A stretch of DNA of 64,000 nt, taken from the NCBI GenBank assembly GCA_020636045.1, contig JACJYP010000008.1:192130-256129 (forward strand), given 5' to 3'. The notes beneath the pieces were generated by a model that ran no database searches, was not told the origin of the DNA, and saw nothing but the letters and a program-made list of their open reading frames with translations. The stretch is from Lewinellaceae bacterium (GTDB taxonomy: Bacteria; Bacteroidota; Bacteroidia; Chitinophagales; Saprospiraceae). This document shows, one piece after another, positions 45,144 to 53,171 of the stretch; position 1 is the stretch's first letter, and every line of letters begins with the position of its first letter. Both the position numbers and the translations under genes were made by a program.

Positions 45144-45806
45144 TCAGCGTCTGACATAAGGCGAATCGCTCAGCCAGAAACGCCAGGGCCAGTCCGCACA
45201 GGGACCTGCATAGTCTACCCCTACCCTTTTGCCGGCAGAAATGCCCTTATCAGGCACCCGGAAACCGTCATCTTCTATCCAGAAAGGGGCATCTGCATCG
45301 AAAAAACGCTGTCCTGTCCATTTTGTAGACAAGCCAAGCGCATTTGCCAGGGCGCCGGGGCCGGTGGTTAGCCGCTGCATCTTTTTGGTCTCGCCAGCGA
45401 ATTCAGGAGGAAAACCGCGGCGTTCCATCATATACCCAAGGCCTTCCAATGGCTCGCCCGCGCGGATCAGCACGGCATGTGCCATCCCTTCCGGCGCCGT
45501 TACAACATTGAAAAGGTGGTGAATTCCGTAACAGAGATAGATATAAGCCCGCCCGCCTGACTGGAACATTACTTCCGTACGGCTGGTGCGGCGGTTGTTC
45601 CATGCGTGACATGCCCGGTCATCGGGAGCGCGGTAGGCCTCCGTTTCCGTGATGCGGACCGCAGTTCGGGCGCCTTCGAATTGTGTGACGAGCACTTTCC
45701 CGAGTAAAGTCCGAGCCAGTTCCACGACATCGGTGCCGAGATAAAATGCCGGTGGCAACAGATCGCCCCTGTTTATATTTGATGTATCAAAAACATCTTT
45801 TGCCAT
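45144..45806 (-). CDS. 3-methyladenine DNA glycosylase (AAG/Mpg family)
   Basis: 220 residues. Removes alkylated purines from DNA, starting base excision repair. From the N-terminus: LGTDVVELARTLLGKVLVTQ, then ITETEAYRAPDDRACHAWNN (catalytic Glu region, about 47-66), RTEVMFQSGGRAYIYLCYGI, and HLFNVVTAPEGMAHAVLIRA (about 90-120), then TTGPGALANALGLS near 150. The ATG at 45806 overlaps the ATG of the divergent cupin gene by two bases; a shorter start (TTG inside ...LLPPAFYL) is conceivable. The end is a few bases after the McrB-like gene's stop, on the other strand. Confidence 0.93.
   Translation of the reverse strand: MAKDVFDTSNINRGDLLPPAFYLGTDVVELARTLLGKVLVTQFEGARTAVRITETEAYRAPDDRACHAWNNRRTSRTEVMFQSGGRAYIYLCYGIHHLFNVVTAPEGMAHAVLIRAGEPLEGLGYMMERRGFPPEFAGETKKMQRLTTGPGALANALGLSTKWTGQRFFDADAPFWIEDDGFRVPDKGISAGKRVGVDYAGPCADWPWRFWLSDSPYVRR
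45774..45781 (+). promoter_or_regulatory. Candidate -7 promoter element (TATATTTG) for the cupin gene
   Basis: Matches TAnnTTTG and ends 23 bases before the cupin ATG. It lies inside the divergent Mpg coding region. No clear -33 TTG at the usual spacing, so the call is tentative. Confidence 0.35.
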
Positions 45807-46122
45807 GAAAATATCCGTTCGGGAAGCACTCCAAACCCTGGAACAGCACGAAGGTAAAACCTTCGCAGAACTCTTTCGCCACGGCACACTCGCGGTGGAA
45901 ATATACCGGCCGCAGGGGCGCGACCTACAACAACCGCATACACGCGATGAACTTTACGTTGTCATCAGCGGTAACGGCTTTTTCCAAAACGGCGATGTCA
46001 GGCATCCCTTCCAGCCGGGCGATGTATTGTTCGTCCCGGCCGGAAGGGAGCACCGTTTCACGGAATTTTCAGCGGATTTTGCGGTCTGGGTATTCTTTTA
46101 CGGGCCGGAGGGAGGCGAATAA
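45805..46122 (+). CDS. Small cupin-domain protein
   Basis: 105 residues, a single beta-barrel cupin. Motif 1 reads PHTRDELYVVISGNGFF (His in H-x-R-D-E at about 47-52, Glu near 51) and motif 2 reads FQPGDVLFVPAGREHRFTEF (His near 87). The metal ligands look intact. Function unknown; such small cupins bind metals and small ligands. It is divergent from mpg with overlapping start codons. Confidence 0.85.
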   Translation: MKISVREALQTLEQHEGKTFAELFRHGTLAVEIYRPQGRDLQQPHTRDELYVVISGNGFFQNGDVRHPFQPGDVLFVPAGREHRFTEFSADFAVWVFFYGPEGGE

Positions 46123-46137
46123 TGTTCTCCTTTCCCC

Positions 46138-46488
46138 TTATGCCGCAAGGTTTCCAGCCAGCACGCGGACTCGGTATTTGTACCAGGGTGCGTAAATACC
46201 CATGCGCATTTCGTGGCGGCCGCCGGTTTCCTTTTCACCCGAAACGAAGCGGGCAAGAATAGAAAGTGTGGCGTCCGTCGGGTTGATGCGTCCGGGATCT
46301 CCCTTTAGAATTGCATGGATATAGTTGCTGAGGGATTTGTGGCTGAGTAACTCTCCGGTGATCTCGTGGATCATCCAGCTCAGGGTCTGGGCCTTGCCGT
46401 GGGGAAGTTTGGCAAGCGGTTCACCGAATGCTTTGGTGTAGACATCGGCGATCAGGGTGCGAAAAACAGTAAAATCTTTGGTTCCCAT
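46138..46488 (-). CDS. Small conserved-looking protein of unknown function
   Basis: 116 residues. MGTKDFTVFRTLIADVYTKA, then GKAQTLSWMIHEITGELLSH and KSLSNYIHAILKGDPGRINP: a compact helical layout that I recall from Saprospira-type genomes, without a named function. It may be a DNA-binding or regulatory domain, but I cannot support a class. It is convergent with the cupin gene and divergent from the tail-fibre-like gene. Confidence 0.55.
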   Translation of the reverse strand: MGTKDFTVFRTLIADVYTKAFGEPLAKLPHGKAQTLSWMIHEITGELLSHKSLSNYIHAILKGDPGRINPTDATLSILARFVSGEKETGGRHEMRMGIYAPWYKYRVRVLAGNLAA

Positions 46489-46660
46489 CTGATTGGTTCG
46501 GTTTAAAGGATTGAAAGCAATTGTTTTCTCATTTGGCGGCCGGGATCAGATTTCCACCTGATTTCCATCCCGTTTCCAATTGTATAGTCGGATGAACCTG
46601 AAATTTGTGAATCGTTTTACACCACTTTTTTTTAAACCGCTTAAAATCACTCAAAAAATC

Positions 46661-47953
46661 ATGAAAAAATCCGTTTTTTCAATGCTTTTAGGCATTGTGT
46701 TCTGCTCTGCTCTGTACACCCAGCTCTCCGCACAATCGGGTGGCACCAATCCTCAACTCATCATGTACCGCTACAACAATTACCCGACCCAGCCTGCGCC
46801 GGTCTTTCAGGGTGATCTGTTGGGCACCTTGCGCTGGAACGGCCTTTCCGCCATCGGCGTCGGGGGCATCATCACCGGTGCTTCCATTCAATCTTACGCG
46901 ACCGGTCCCGTGAGCAACGGCATGCTGCCGGCCAATATGGTCTTCCGCACCGGCGCCCCTGATCAGCTCAATCGTATGGTCATCACCTCTGAAGGCCTGG
47001 TCGGCATCGGCACGATGAATCCGCAATTCAACCTGCATACCGTCGGCAATACGCACACGACGGGCGACTTTTTCGGACGTATCCATATGGATGAAAACGG
47101 CGGCAACCCCGGCCCCGACACGTACACGGAAGAAGCCTATCTTGAATACAAATCCGGCGCCGCGCTGTCCGCGCCCGACGTAAGCCGTGGCGGCCTGCTG
47201 ACCCTCGCACCCTCGGCAAATCAGGCAGGCGAGCGCGACCATCAGTTGTTTTTCAATGACGGCGGCATTTTCCACCGCTGGGGCGACGCACCCGCCAATA
47301 CCTGGGCCGGCATGTGGCACAAACTCCTGACCGGCGAAGACATCCACGGAACGGAAAACCGGCTGGCCAAATTCACAGGCCCCAACTCACTGGGCGACAG
47401 CCGCTTGTTCGACGACGGATCGCGCGTGGGGATCAACAACTTTGCACCTGCTTACGACCTCGATGTGACCGGCACTACCCGCATCACCGGCAACGCCTAT
47501 GTCTCCGGCAATGTCGGCATCGGTACCACGACCCCGGGCGTCAAACTGGACGTCAACGGCGAATCGAACTTCAGCGGACGTATGAAGATCGGCGCAACAA
47601 ACTACGCTACCGGCTACGCGCTGAGCGTTGGCGGCGGCATCATGGCAGAGGAAGTGCGTGTGCAATTGCAGCCCTGGCCCGATTACGTTTTTGAAAATGA
47701 CTACGAATTGATGTCGCTGTCATCGGTAGAAGATTACATCGGCCAACACAAACACCTTCCGGGAGTTGCCTCCGCGAAAGAGGTTGCCGAATCGGGACTC
47801 GACCTCGGTCAGACGCAAAAAGTGCAAATGGAAAAGATCGAAGAGATCTTCCTGCACCTGATCGAACTGGAAAAACGCGTGCAGGCGCTTGAATCCGAGA
47901 ACAAGGTTCTGAAGGCTGAAAACGAAGACCTGAAAGCCGCCAGCGGCAAATAA
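46661..47953 (+). CDS. Tail-fibre-like secreted protein with C-terminal coiled coil
   Basis: 430 residues starting MKKSVFSMLLGIVFCSALYT (signal cleavage near LSAQ); upstream in-frame ATGs would add unlikely residues. The body is made of glycine-rich fibre-like segments with GLVGIGTMNPQFNLHTVGNT near 110-130 and repeated VGINNFAPAYDLDVTGTT / VGIGTTTPGVKLDVNG (about 265-305). The C-terminus carries the Bacteroidota-specific block WPDYVFENDYELMSLSSVED (about 342-361), HLPGVASAKEVAESGLDLGQ, and a coiled coil (EKRVQALESENKVLKAENED). No T9SS domain is visible. A trimeric surface fibre is likely. Confidence 0.8.
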   Translation: MKKSVFSMLLGIVFCSALYTQLSAQSGGTNPQLIMYRYNNYPTQPAPVFQGDLLGTLRWNGLSAIGVGGIITGASIQSYATGPVSNGMLPANMVFRTGAPDQLNRMVITSEGLVGIGTMNPQFNLHTVGNTHTTGDFFGRIHMDENGGNPGPDTYTEEAYLEYKSGAALSAPDVSRGGLLTLAPSANQAGERDHQLFFNDGGIFHRWGDAPANTWAGMWHKLLTGEDIHGTENRLAKFTGPNSLGDSRLFDDGSRVGINNFAPAYDLDVTGTTRITGNAYVSGNVGIGTTTPGVKLDVNGESNFSGRMKIGATNYATGYALSVGGGIMAEEVRVQLQPWPDYVFENDYELMSLSSVEDYIGQHKHLPGVASAKEVAESGLDLGQTQKVQMEKIEEIFLHLIELEKRVQALESENKVLKAENEDLKAASGK

Positions 47954-47982
47954 TAACTGTCCACCTTATAAAATCCAATGGT

Positions 47983-50316
47983 ATGAAACACATACGCACA
48001 GGGCGCATAGGGTTGGGCATGCTGTTCTTATTCATGTCCAGCCTTATCCTGAACGCCCAAATGACCGAAGGACAGAAAAAAGTCCTCATGGACCTGTCCG
48101 ATCAATACAAAAAACTGGAACTCGCACGCCGGGCCGAAGTAGAGGCTTATGCGCTGCGATACAACATTCCGCTGCAGGTACGCGACAGCGGCGGCCAGAT
48201 CACCGCCATCCTCGATCACATCGACCGCGGTCACCCGGTGTATATCGGCCCCGATAATGCCATATCGCAAACCAGCCTCTCGGTAGATGCTGTAAAAACG
48301 GGCGGCGAACTCGGCCTCAGCCTCACCGGCGCAGGCCAGACGCTCGGCATCTGGGAAGCCGGCGGCACTGTGCGCAGCTCCCACCAGGAATTCGGCGGCC
48401 GCGTGGTCAACCTTGACGGCACCGCCAGCAGCGACCACGCGACGCACGTAGCCGGTACGATGATCGCAGCGGGTGTTGACCCGGCCGCAGAAGGTTTCTC
48501 CGAAGCCGCCAACCTGCGTTGTTACGACGCTTCCGGCGACATCGGCGAAATGGCATTCGAAGCAGCCAACACACCCATACGTGTATCCAACCACTCGTAC
48601 GGCGCTTTCGCCGGCTGGGACTTCGACAACGACCCGACCGTGAATATGTGGCGCTGGTACGGCATCGACCCGGCCGTTACGGACTGGAAGTTCGGCGCCT
48701 ACGATTCCGATGCGCAAAGTATGGATAACGTCGCCTTCAACGCGCCGTTTTACCTGATCGTAAAATCGGCAGGCAACGACCGCAACGACAACGGCCCGCC
48801 CGCAGGCACCACTTACCTGCTGGGATTCGGCAGCACCACCAGTACCGCTGCCCGTAATCCCGACGGCGGGGCAGCCGGGTACGATTGCATCCCCACCGAC
48901 GGAAACGCCAAAAACATCCTGACTGTAGGCGCAGCCAATCCGGTTCCGGGTGGAAACGGCTATACCGGCCCGACATCCGTCACGATGTCCACCTTTTCAG
49001 GTTGGGGACCCACCGACGACGGGCGCATCAAACCCGACGTAGTCGCCGACGGCGTTGGCCTTTACTCCTCTTCCAACGCTGCCGACACCGCCTATACCAC
49101 GAAAAGCGGCACGTCGATGGCGGCGCCCTCCACATCGGGAAGTGTGGGCTTGCTGCTGGAACACTGGCAGAACGTACTTGGCGGCGTACCCCGTGCAGCA
49201 ACAATGAAGGCCCTGCTCATCAACGAGGCTGATGAAGTGGGCCCCAACAACGGCCCCGATTACAGTTTCGGATGGGGACAGATCAATGTTGCCGATGCCG
49301 CGCAACTGGTCACTATTCACGATTACACCGGATGCCAGCACATCGTTGAAGCGTCCGTCGATGCAGGCGATGTTTTTACCTTCCCCATTTCCAGCAGCGG
49401 CAGCCAGCCCCTGAAGATCAGCCTGGTATGGAGCGACCCTGCTTCCGGCACCGTCAATTCCGGAACGGTAAACCCGGCGGGCGTGAACTATCTCGTCAAC
49501 GACCTCGATCTCCGGCTCGACGGCAGTTCATCCACCTTTTTACCCTGGATACTGAATCCGGCCAGCCCGGCCGCAGCCGCGACCACCGGTAACAACAACC
49601 GCGACAATGTGGAGCAAATACTGGTGTTGAGCCCTGCGGCGGGTGACTATACGATCCGGGTGGTAGCGCCCGCTTCGTTGACCTCCGGTCCGCAGCAGTT
49701 CTCGCTGATCATCAGCGGCAACGACGCCACTGTTGAAAATGCCAGTTTTGGTTTTATGACGGTCAACGACGACCGCACCTACGCCGTCCGGAACGATCTT
49801 ACATTCGGTCCCGCGTATCAGGTGGTCAACCCGGGAGATGTGAAAGCATATGCCGGTCATTCCATCACGATGCAGCCTGGTTTTCGTGCAGTGTCCGGAA
49901 GCAAGTTTCTGGCGCGTATTATGCCGGGCGGTGGCTGCGGCATATTTACCGGCGACCTTAAATCGGACAATTATCCGACCAGTCTGACCGGAGATTTCTC
50001 CGAAAGCCGTACGGCAGAAAACGTGTTCGGGCAGACAGGAGCGCGTCAGGTTGTGGACTATTTCCGCATTTCCCCCAACCCGGCATCGGATGTATTCAGC
50101 GTTCAATTCAGCACGGCTCAGGATGGCCCCGTCAGCCTGTGGCTCACCGATCAGCAGGGCCGGGTCGTACAGCAATTACAGTCGCAGGTGGAATACAGTG
50201 CCGGCGAACACGCCGAAACATTCAGCATCAGGAGCCTGGCGCCCGGAACGTATTACTGCATCCTGCAAACAGCAGACAGGCGTGCTGCGCAGCCTTTAAT
50301 GCTGATTCCGAGATAA
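47983..50316 (+). CDS. Secreted S8 (subtilisin-like) peptidase with Glu in place of the catalytic Asp and T9SS sorting domain
   Basis: 777 residues. Signal peptide about 1-25 (ending LNAQ). An S8-type catalytic domain (about 90-430): residue 125 in TLGIWEAGGTVRSSHQEFGG is Glu where the family has Asp, His152 in SSDHATHVAGTM, the oxyanion region ASAGND-like KSAGNDRNDNG, and Ser378 in KSGTSMAAPSTSG. Beyond it comes a P-domain-like region (about 440-580, NDLDLRLDG), then a further beta region and a T9SS type A sorting domain (FRISPNPASDVFSVQF near 690, ending YYCILQTADRRAA). The Asp to Glu change may alter activity. It follows the tail-fibre-like gene by 29 bases. Confidence 0.92.
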   Translation: MKHIRTGRIGLGMLFLFMSSLILNAQMTEGQKKVLMDLSDQYKKLELARRAEVEAYALRYNIPLQVRDSGGQITAILDHIDRGHPVYIGPDNAISQTSLSVDAVKTGGELGLSLTGAGQTLGIWEAGGTVRSSHQEFGGRVVNLDGTASSDHATHVAGTMIAAGVDPAAEGFSEAANLRCYDASGDIGEMAFEAANTPIRVSNHSYGAFAGWDFDNDPTVNMWRWYGIDPAVTDWKFGAYDSDAQSMDNVAFNAPFYLIVKSAGNDRNDNGPPAGTTYLLGFGSTTSTAARNPDGGAAGYDCIPTDGNAKNILTVGAANPVPGGNGYTGPTSVTMSTFSGWGPTDDGRIKPDVVADGVGLYSSSNAADTAYTTKSGTSMAAPSTSGSVGLLLEHWQNVLGGVPRAATMKALLINEADEVGPNNGPDYSFGWGQINVADAAQLVTIHDYTGCQHIVEASVDAGDVFTFPISSSGSQPLKISLVWSDPASGTVNSGTVNPAGVNYLVNDLDLRLDGSSSTFLPWILNPASPAAAATTGNNNRDNVEQILVLSPAAGDYTIRVVAPASLTSGPQQFSLIISGNDATVENASFGFMTVNDDRTYAVRNDLTFGPAYQVVNPGDVKAYAGHSITMQPGFRAVSGSKFLARIMPGGGCGIFTGDLKSDNYPTSLTGDFSESRTAENVFGQTGARQVVDYFRISPNPASDVFSVQFSTAQDGPVSLWLTDQQGRVVQQLQSQVEYSAGEHAETFSIRSLAPGTYYCILQTADRRAAQPLMLIPR

Positions 50317-50341
50317 CAGATTTATAGTCGTACAGGTATGC

Positions 50342-50375
50342 AAAAGCAGGTTGGCACTTTGTCAACCTGCTTTTT
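50342..50375 (+). terminator. Intrinsic terminator after the S8 peptidase gene
   Basis: 12-bp stem AAAAGCAGGTTG paired with CAACCTGCTTTT, loop of 9 bases, followed by TT. It separates the S8 gene from the PPTase gene. Confidence 0.8.
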
Positions 50376-50398
50376 GCTACATTGCACGCAAAAAGAGG

Positions 50399-51067
50399 AT
50401 GCCTCTGCTGCTCATTACCCATCCGTTTCCGGGAGCCAGTTTCGGGCTCTGGCAGATCGCGGAAACAGAAGCGTTCTTCCGGGAAGAAATGCCGCTTTCC
50501 GATGTAGAAGAAGCAGAGCTCGGTCCTTTGAAAAACATCCGGCGACAGGAATGGCTGGCAAGCCGGTGGCTGCTGCACAAACTGACCGGACATTTTCAAC
50601 GCCTCCCGCTGGCCAAAGATGCCTTTTCCAAGCCCTTCTTTCTCGATCACCCGGACCTGTATTGTTCGCTCAGCCACTCCCACGGCATCGTGGGGGCCTT
50701 GCTCGCCCGTCAGAATGTAGGTTGTGATATTCAGATGCTGGTTGGAAAAATGCCCCGTCTTGCCCCCAGATTTCTGAATAAAAAAGAAGATGCCTTTGTA
50801 CGCCGCCACACCGCACAGGTCCAATTCGACCTTTTCCATATTTTCTGGACCGCCAAAGAAAGCATGTACAAGGCATATGGCTTGAAAGAACTGGATTTTC
50901 GGGCCCATATGCACCTGGAACCCTTCCGATGGAACGGGGATGCCGGGGATGCGAACGGCTGGGTAAAAAAAGGCGATTTCAACCAGCGTTACCGGTTGTT
51001 ATTTGAAAAAATCAGGCTGCCGGGTGAAGATGCGCTGATCTGGACTTGCTGTATCCCGGAACCTTGA
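50399..51067 (+). CDS. 4'-phosphopantetheinyl transferase-superfamily protein
   Basis: 222 residues, ATG preceded by AAAAGAGG as a plausible ribosome binding site. Transfers the phosphopantetheine arm from CoA to carrier proteins. The conserved pair is visible: NVGCDIQMLVG (the D-x-E/Q Mg-binding region, about 108) and FWTAKESMYKAYGLKEL (about 151-165), the WxxKEaxxKa motif. The first motif has Gln where Glu is common. It could be an AcpS/Sfp-type enzyme for fatty-acid or secondary carrier proteins; no such carrier gene is adjacent. Confidence 0.88.
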   Translation: MPLLLITHPFPGASFGLWQIAETEAFFREEMPLSDVEEAELGPLKNIRRQEWLASRWLLHKLTGHFQRLPLAKDAFSKPFFLDHPDLYCSLSHSHGIVGALLARQNVGCDIQMLVGKMPRLAPRFLNKKEDAFVRRHTAQVQFDLFHIFWTAKESMYKAYGLKELDFRAHMHLEPFRWNGDAGDANGWVKKGDFNQRYRLLFEKIRLPGEDALIWTCCIPEP

Positions 51068-51074
51068 CAAGCGA

Positions 51075-51578
51075 TCAGGTATTCAGCAATTTACGGGCCT
51101 TGATCGTGGAGGGAGAAACGCCCAGGTCTTTACCGGTGCGCACCGCCGGAAAATGTACCAGCAAGCCTATCTTGATCATCGCCAGATGATGGATGGCATG
51201 GTCGTACACGAACAGCAACTCGCGTCCTACCGTGCTCGCATAGTCCGGGCGTTCGTCGCTTCCGAATTCCGCCTTCACCTGCACGATACCGGACGGATCC
51301 AAACCGGGCAGTACCTCTGCAAAAGCGCCGAAAGCCGCTGCAGCAACCCCCGGATTGTCTTCGTACAGCAAATTGCGCTCGCGGGAAGCGTAGTCGACCA
51401 CTCCGGAGCCGATCCCCTTTTCAAGACACTGGAAAAATTCGAGAATATGCCTGAAATGCTGACCCAGCGTATTCCCTTCAAACTCAGGCAGTTGTCGCCG
51501 ATATTCATGCGGTTCCAACTGAACGAGAACATGGTGGATTTGATCAATAATTGTCAAAGTGGCGCTGATCGCTTGCAT
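51075..51578 (-). CDS. DinB-like putative metal-dependent protein
   Basis: About 167 residues from the ATG giving MQAISATLTIIDQIHHVL; a TTG 13 codons upstream is also in frame. A four-helix DinB/YfiT-like fold is suggested by the His pattern: GNTLGQHFRHILEFFQCLE (about 37-55) and FVYDHAIHHLAMIKIG (about 125-140), which could make a metal site. Function unknown in this group. It is convergent with the PPTase gene, 7 bases apart. Confidence 0.78.
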   Translation of the reverse strand: MQAISATLTIIDQIHHVLVQLEPHEYRRQLPEFEGNTLGQHFRHILEFFQCLEKGIGSGVVDYASRERNLLYEDNPGVAAAAFGAFAEVLPGLDPSGIVQVKAEFGSDERPDYASTVGRELLFVYDHAIHHLAMIKIGLLVHFPAVRTGKDLGVSPSTIKARKLLNT

Positions 51579-51734
51579 GGTATGGTGGGAAAAGGGTTTC
51601 TCAAATGTTTCAGACAAAGCGGCAAGGCTCTGTAGCTGTAAAAATAGATACGTTTTTTTGCATTCGCCGGATTCGGTTAATTTTTACTGTGACAAGGTCC
51701 GCCGCACGACTTCAATACCGAACTTTGCCTTTCT

Positions 51735-53156
51735 ATGCTTCCACCCGCTTTTGTAAGCCAGATGCAGACGTTGCTCGGTGCCCCCGGGTATGCAGATTTT
51801 GAGGCGGCCTTGCAGGCGCCGGCGCCTGTCAGCATCCGCCTGAAGAACGCTATCCGCGATTTTCAGCACGAATTACCCTTCGAGCAACCGCATATGCTGG
51901 AAGTGCCCTGGCATCCGCTGGGCCGCTATCTCAGCGAACGGCCTGTATTCACCCTCGATCCGGCATTCCACGCCGGCGCTTACTACGTGCAGGAAGCGTC
52001 GTCGATGTTCCTGCACGAGGCGCTTCGACAAACGACGGACCTTTCCAGGCCTTTAAAAGTGCTGGACTTGTGCGCCGCGCCCGGAGGGAAAAGCACTCTG
52101 ATGCTCGATATGCTTCACCCGGAGAGCCTGCTGGTTTCCAATGAGGTGATCCGAGCCAGGGCGGGCACCCTGAGAGAAAACCTGGAAAAATGGGGAAATA
52201 ATCATATCGCCGTTACCAGCGGCGATCCGGCGGATTTTACTGCGTTGGATGGCTGGTTCGATCTCGTAGTGACGGACGCGCCCTGTAGCGGAGAAGGACT
52301 TTTTCGCAAAGACCCCGATGCGATCCGCGAATGGTCGGCTGCAGGCGTGGTCGCCTGCGCAGAGCGTCAACAACGCATTCTTTCGCACGCAATCGAGGCC
52401 GTGGCGCCCGGAGGAATACTCATTTACAGCACCTGTACTTACAATAAACAGGAAAACGAACAAAACGTCGGGCAGTTGCTCGATACGGGCGCCGTAGAGC
52501 TGCTTTCGCTGAACATCCCCGAAACCTGGGGCATCGTCCGCGCTGGCGGTGGATACCAGTTTTTTCCGCATCGCGTTCGGGGAGAGGGCTTTTTCCTGGC
52601 GGCTTTTCGCAAGCGGGCCGAACCGGCGCACCGGCATACCGTAGCAGCCTCCTTCAGGAGCCTGCAGGCCTTGCCCAAAAAGATGTTGCCGGCCCTGGCG
52701 TCCTGGCTGCGGCAACCTGAACAACTGCGTTTTTTTCAAACCCCTTCAGCGGAGATCGTGGCCATTCACAGCAATCTGGAACAACAATACCTGCAACTCG
52801 ACAAACATTTGAAAAGCAAATGGTTCGGCACACATATCGGAACATTCAAGGGCCAGGATTTCATCCCTTCGCATGCATTGGCCCTCAGTGATCTGTGCTC
52901 TCCTGCCCTTCCGGGCATCGAACTGGAGCGCGACCCGGCACTGCTGTTCCTGAAAAAAGAAAGTTTCATGCTTCCTGAAGATGCGCCTCGCGGATGGGTA
53001 CTGGCGCGATACAAAGGATTAAATCTCGGCTGGATGAAGGTATTGCCCGGGCGCATGAACAATTACCTGCCGCAGGAACGCAGGATCCGGATGGACGTTC
53101 ACGGTAGACGGTGGACGGTGGACGGCGGACGGCGGACGGTAGACGGTAGACGGTAG
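51735..53156 (+). CDS. RsmF-type (NOL1/NOP2/Sun) rRNA cytosine-C5 methyltransferase
   Basis: 473 residues. SAM-binding motifs: KVLDLCAAPGGKSTLMLDML (about 110-129), then the acidic loop and FDLVVTDAPCSGEGLFRKDP (about 176-195; catalytic Cys in the second catalytic motif PCSGEG) and YSTCTYNKQENEQN (about 235-248; second Cys). The downstream part (about 290-455) is an RsmF-like C-terminal domain with WFGTHIGTFKGQDFIPSHAL. The last ~20 residues (GRRWTVDGGRRTVDGRR) come from a heptamer repeat at the gene's end and are probably not native to the enzyme. Confidence 0.93.
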   Translation: MLPPAFVSQMQTLLGAPGYADFEAALQAPAPVSIRLKNAIRDFQHELPFEQPHMLEVPWHPLGRYLSERPVFTLDPAFHAGAYYVQEASSMFLHEALRQTTDLSRPLKVLDLCAAPGGKSTLMLDMLHPESLLVSNEVIRARAGTLRENLEKWGNNHIAVTSGDPADFTALDGWFDLVVTDAPCSGEGLFRKDPDAIREWSAAGVVACAERQQRILSHAIEAVAPGGILIYSTCTYNKQENEQNVGQLLDTGAVELLSLNIPETWGIVRAGGGYQFFPHRVRGEGFFLAAFRKRAEPAHRHTVAASFRSLQALPKKMLPALASWLRQPEQLRFFQTPSAEIVAIHSNLEQQYLQLDKHLKSKWFGTHIGTFKGQDFIPSHALALSDLCSPALPGIELERDPALLFLKKESFMLPEDAPRGWVLARYKGLNLGWMKVLPGRMNNYLPQERRIRMDVHGRRWTVDGGRRTVDGRR

Positions 53157-53166
53157 ACGGCGGACG
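53101..53166. repeat. Heptanucleotide tandem repeat (about 9.4 units of ACGGTAG / ACGGTGG / ACGGCGG)
   Basis: Units at 53101, 53108, 53115, 53122, 53129, 53136, 53143, 53150 and 53157. The unit length is not a multiple of three, so the reading frame shifts by one with each unit. The repeat codes the tail of the RsmF-type gene and ends in its TAG stop. Confidence 0.9.
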
Positions 53167-53171
53167 ATTTT

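Noticed and set aside
53101..53166. Heptamer repeat considered as a CRISPR array
   Set aside because: Unit is 7 bases with no spacers; simple tandem repeat.
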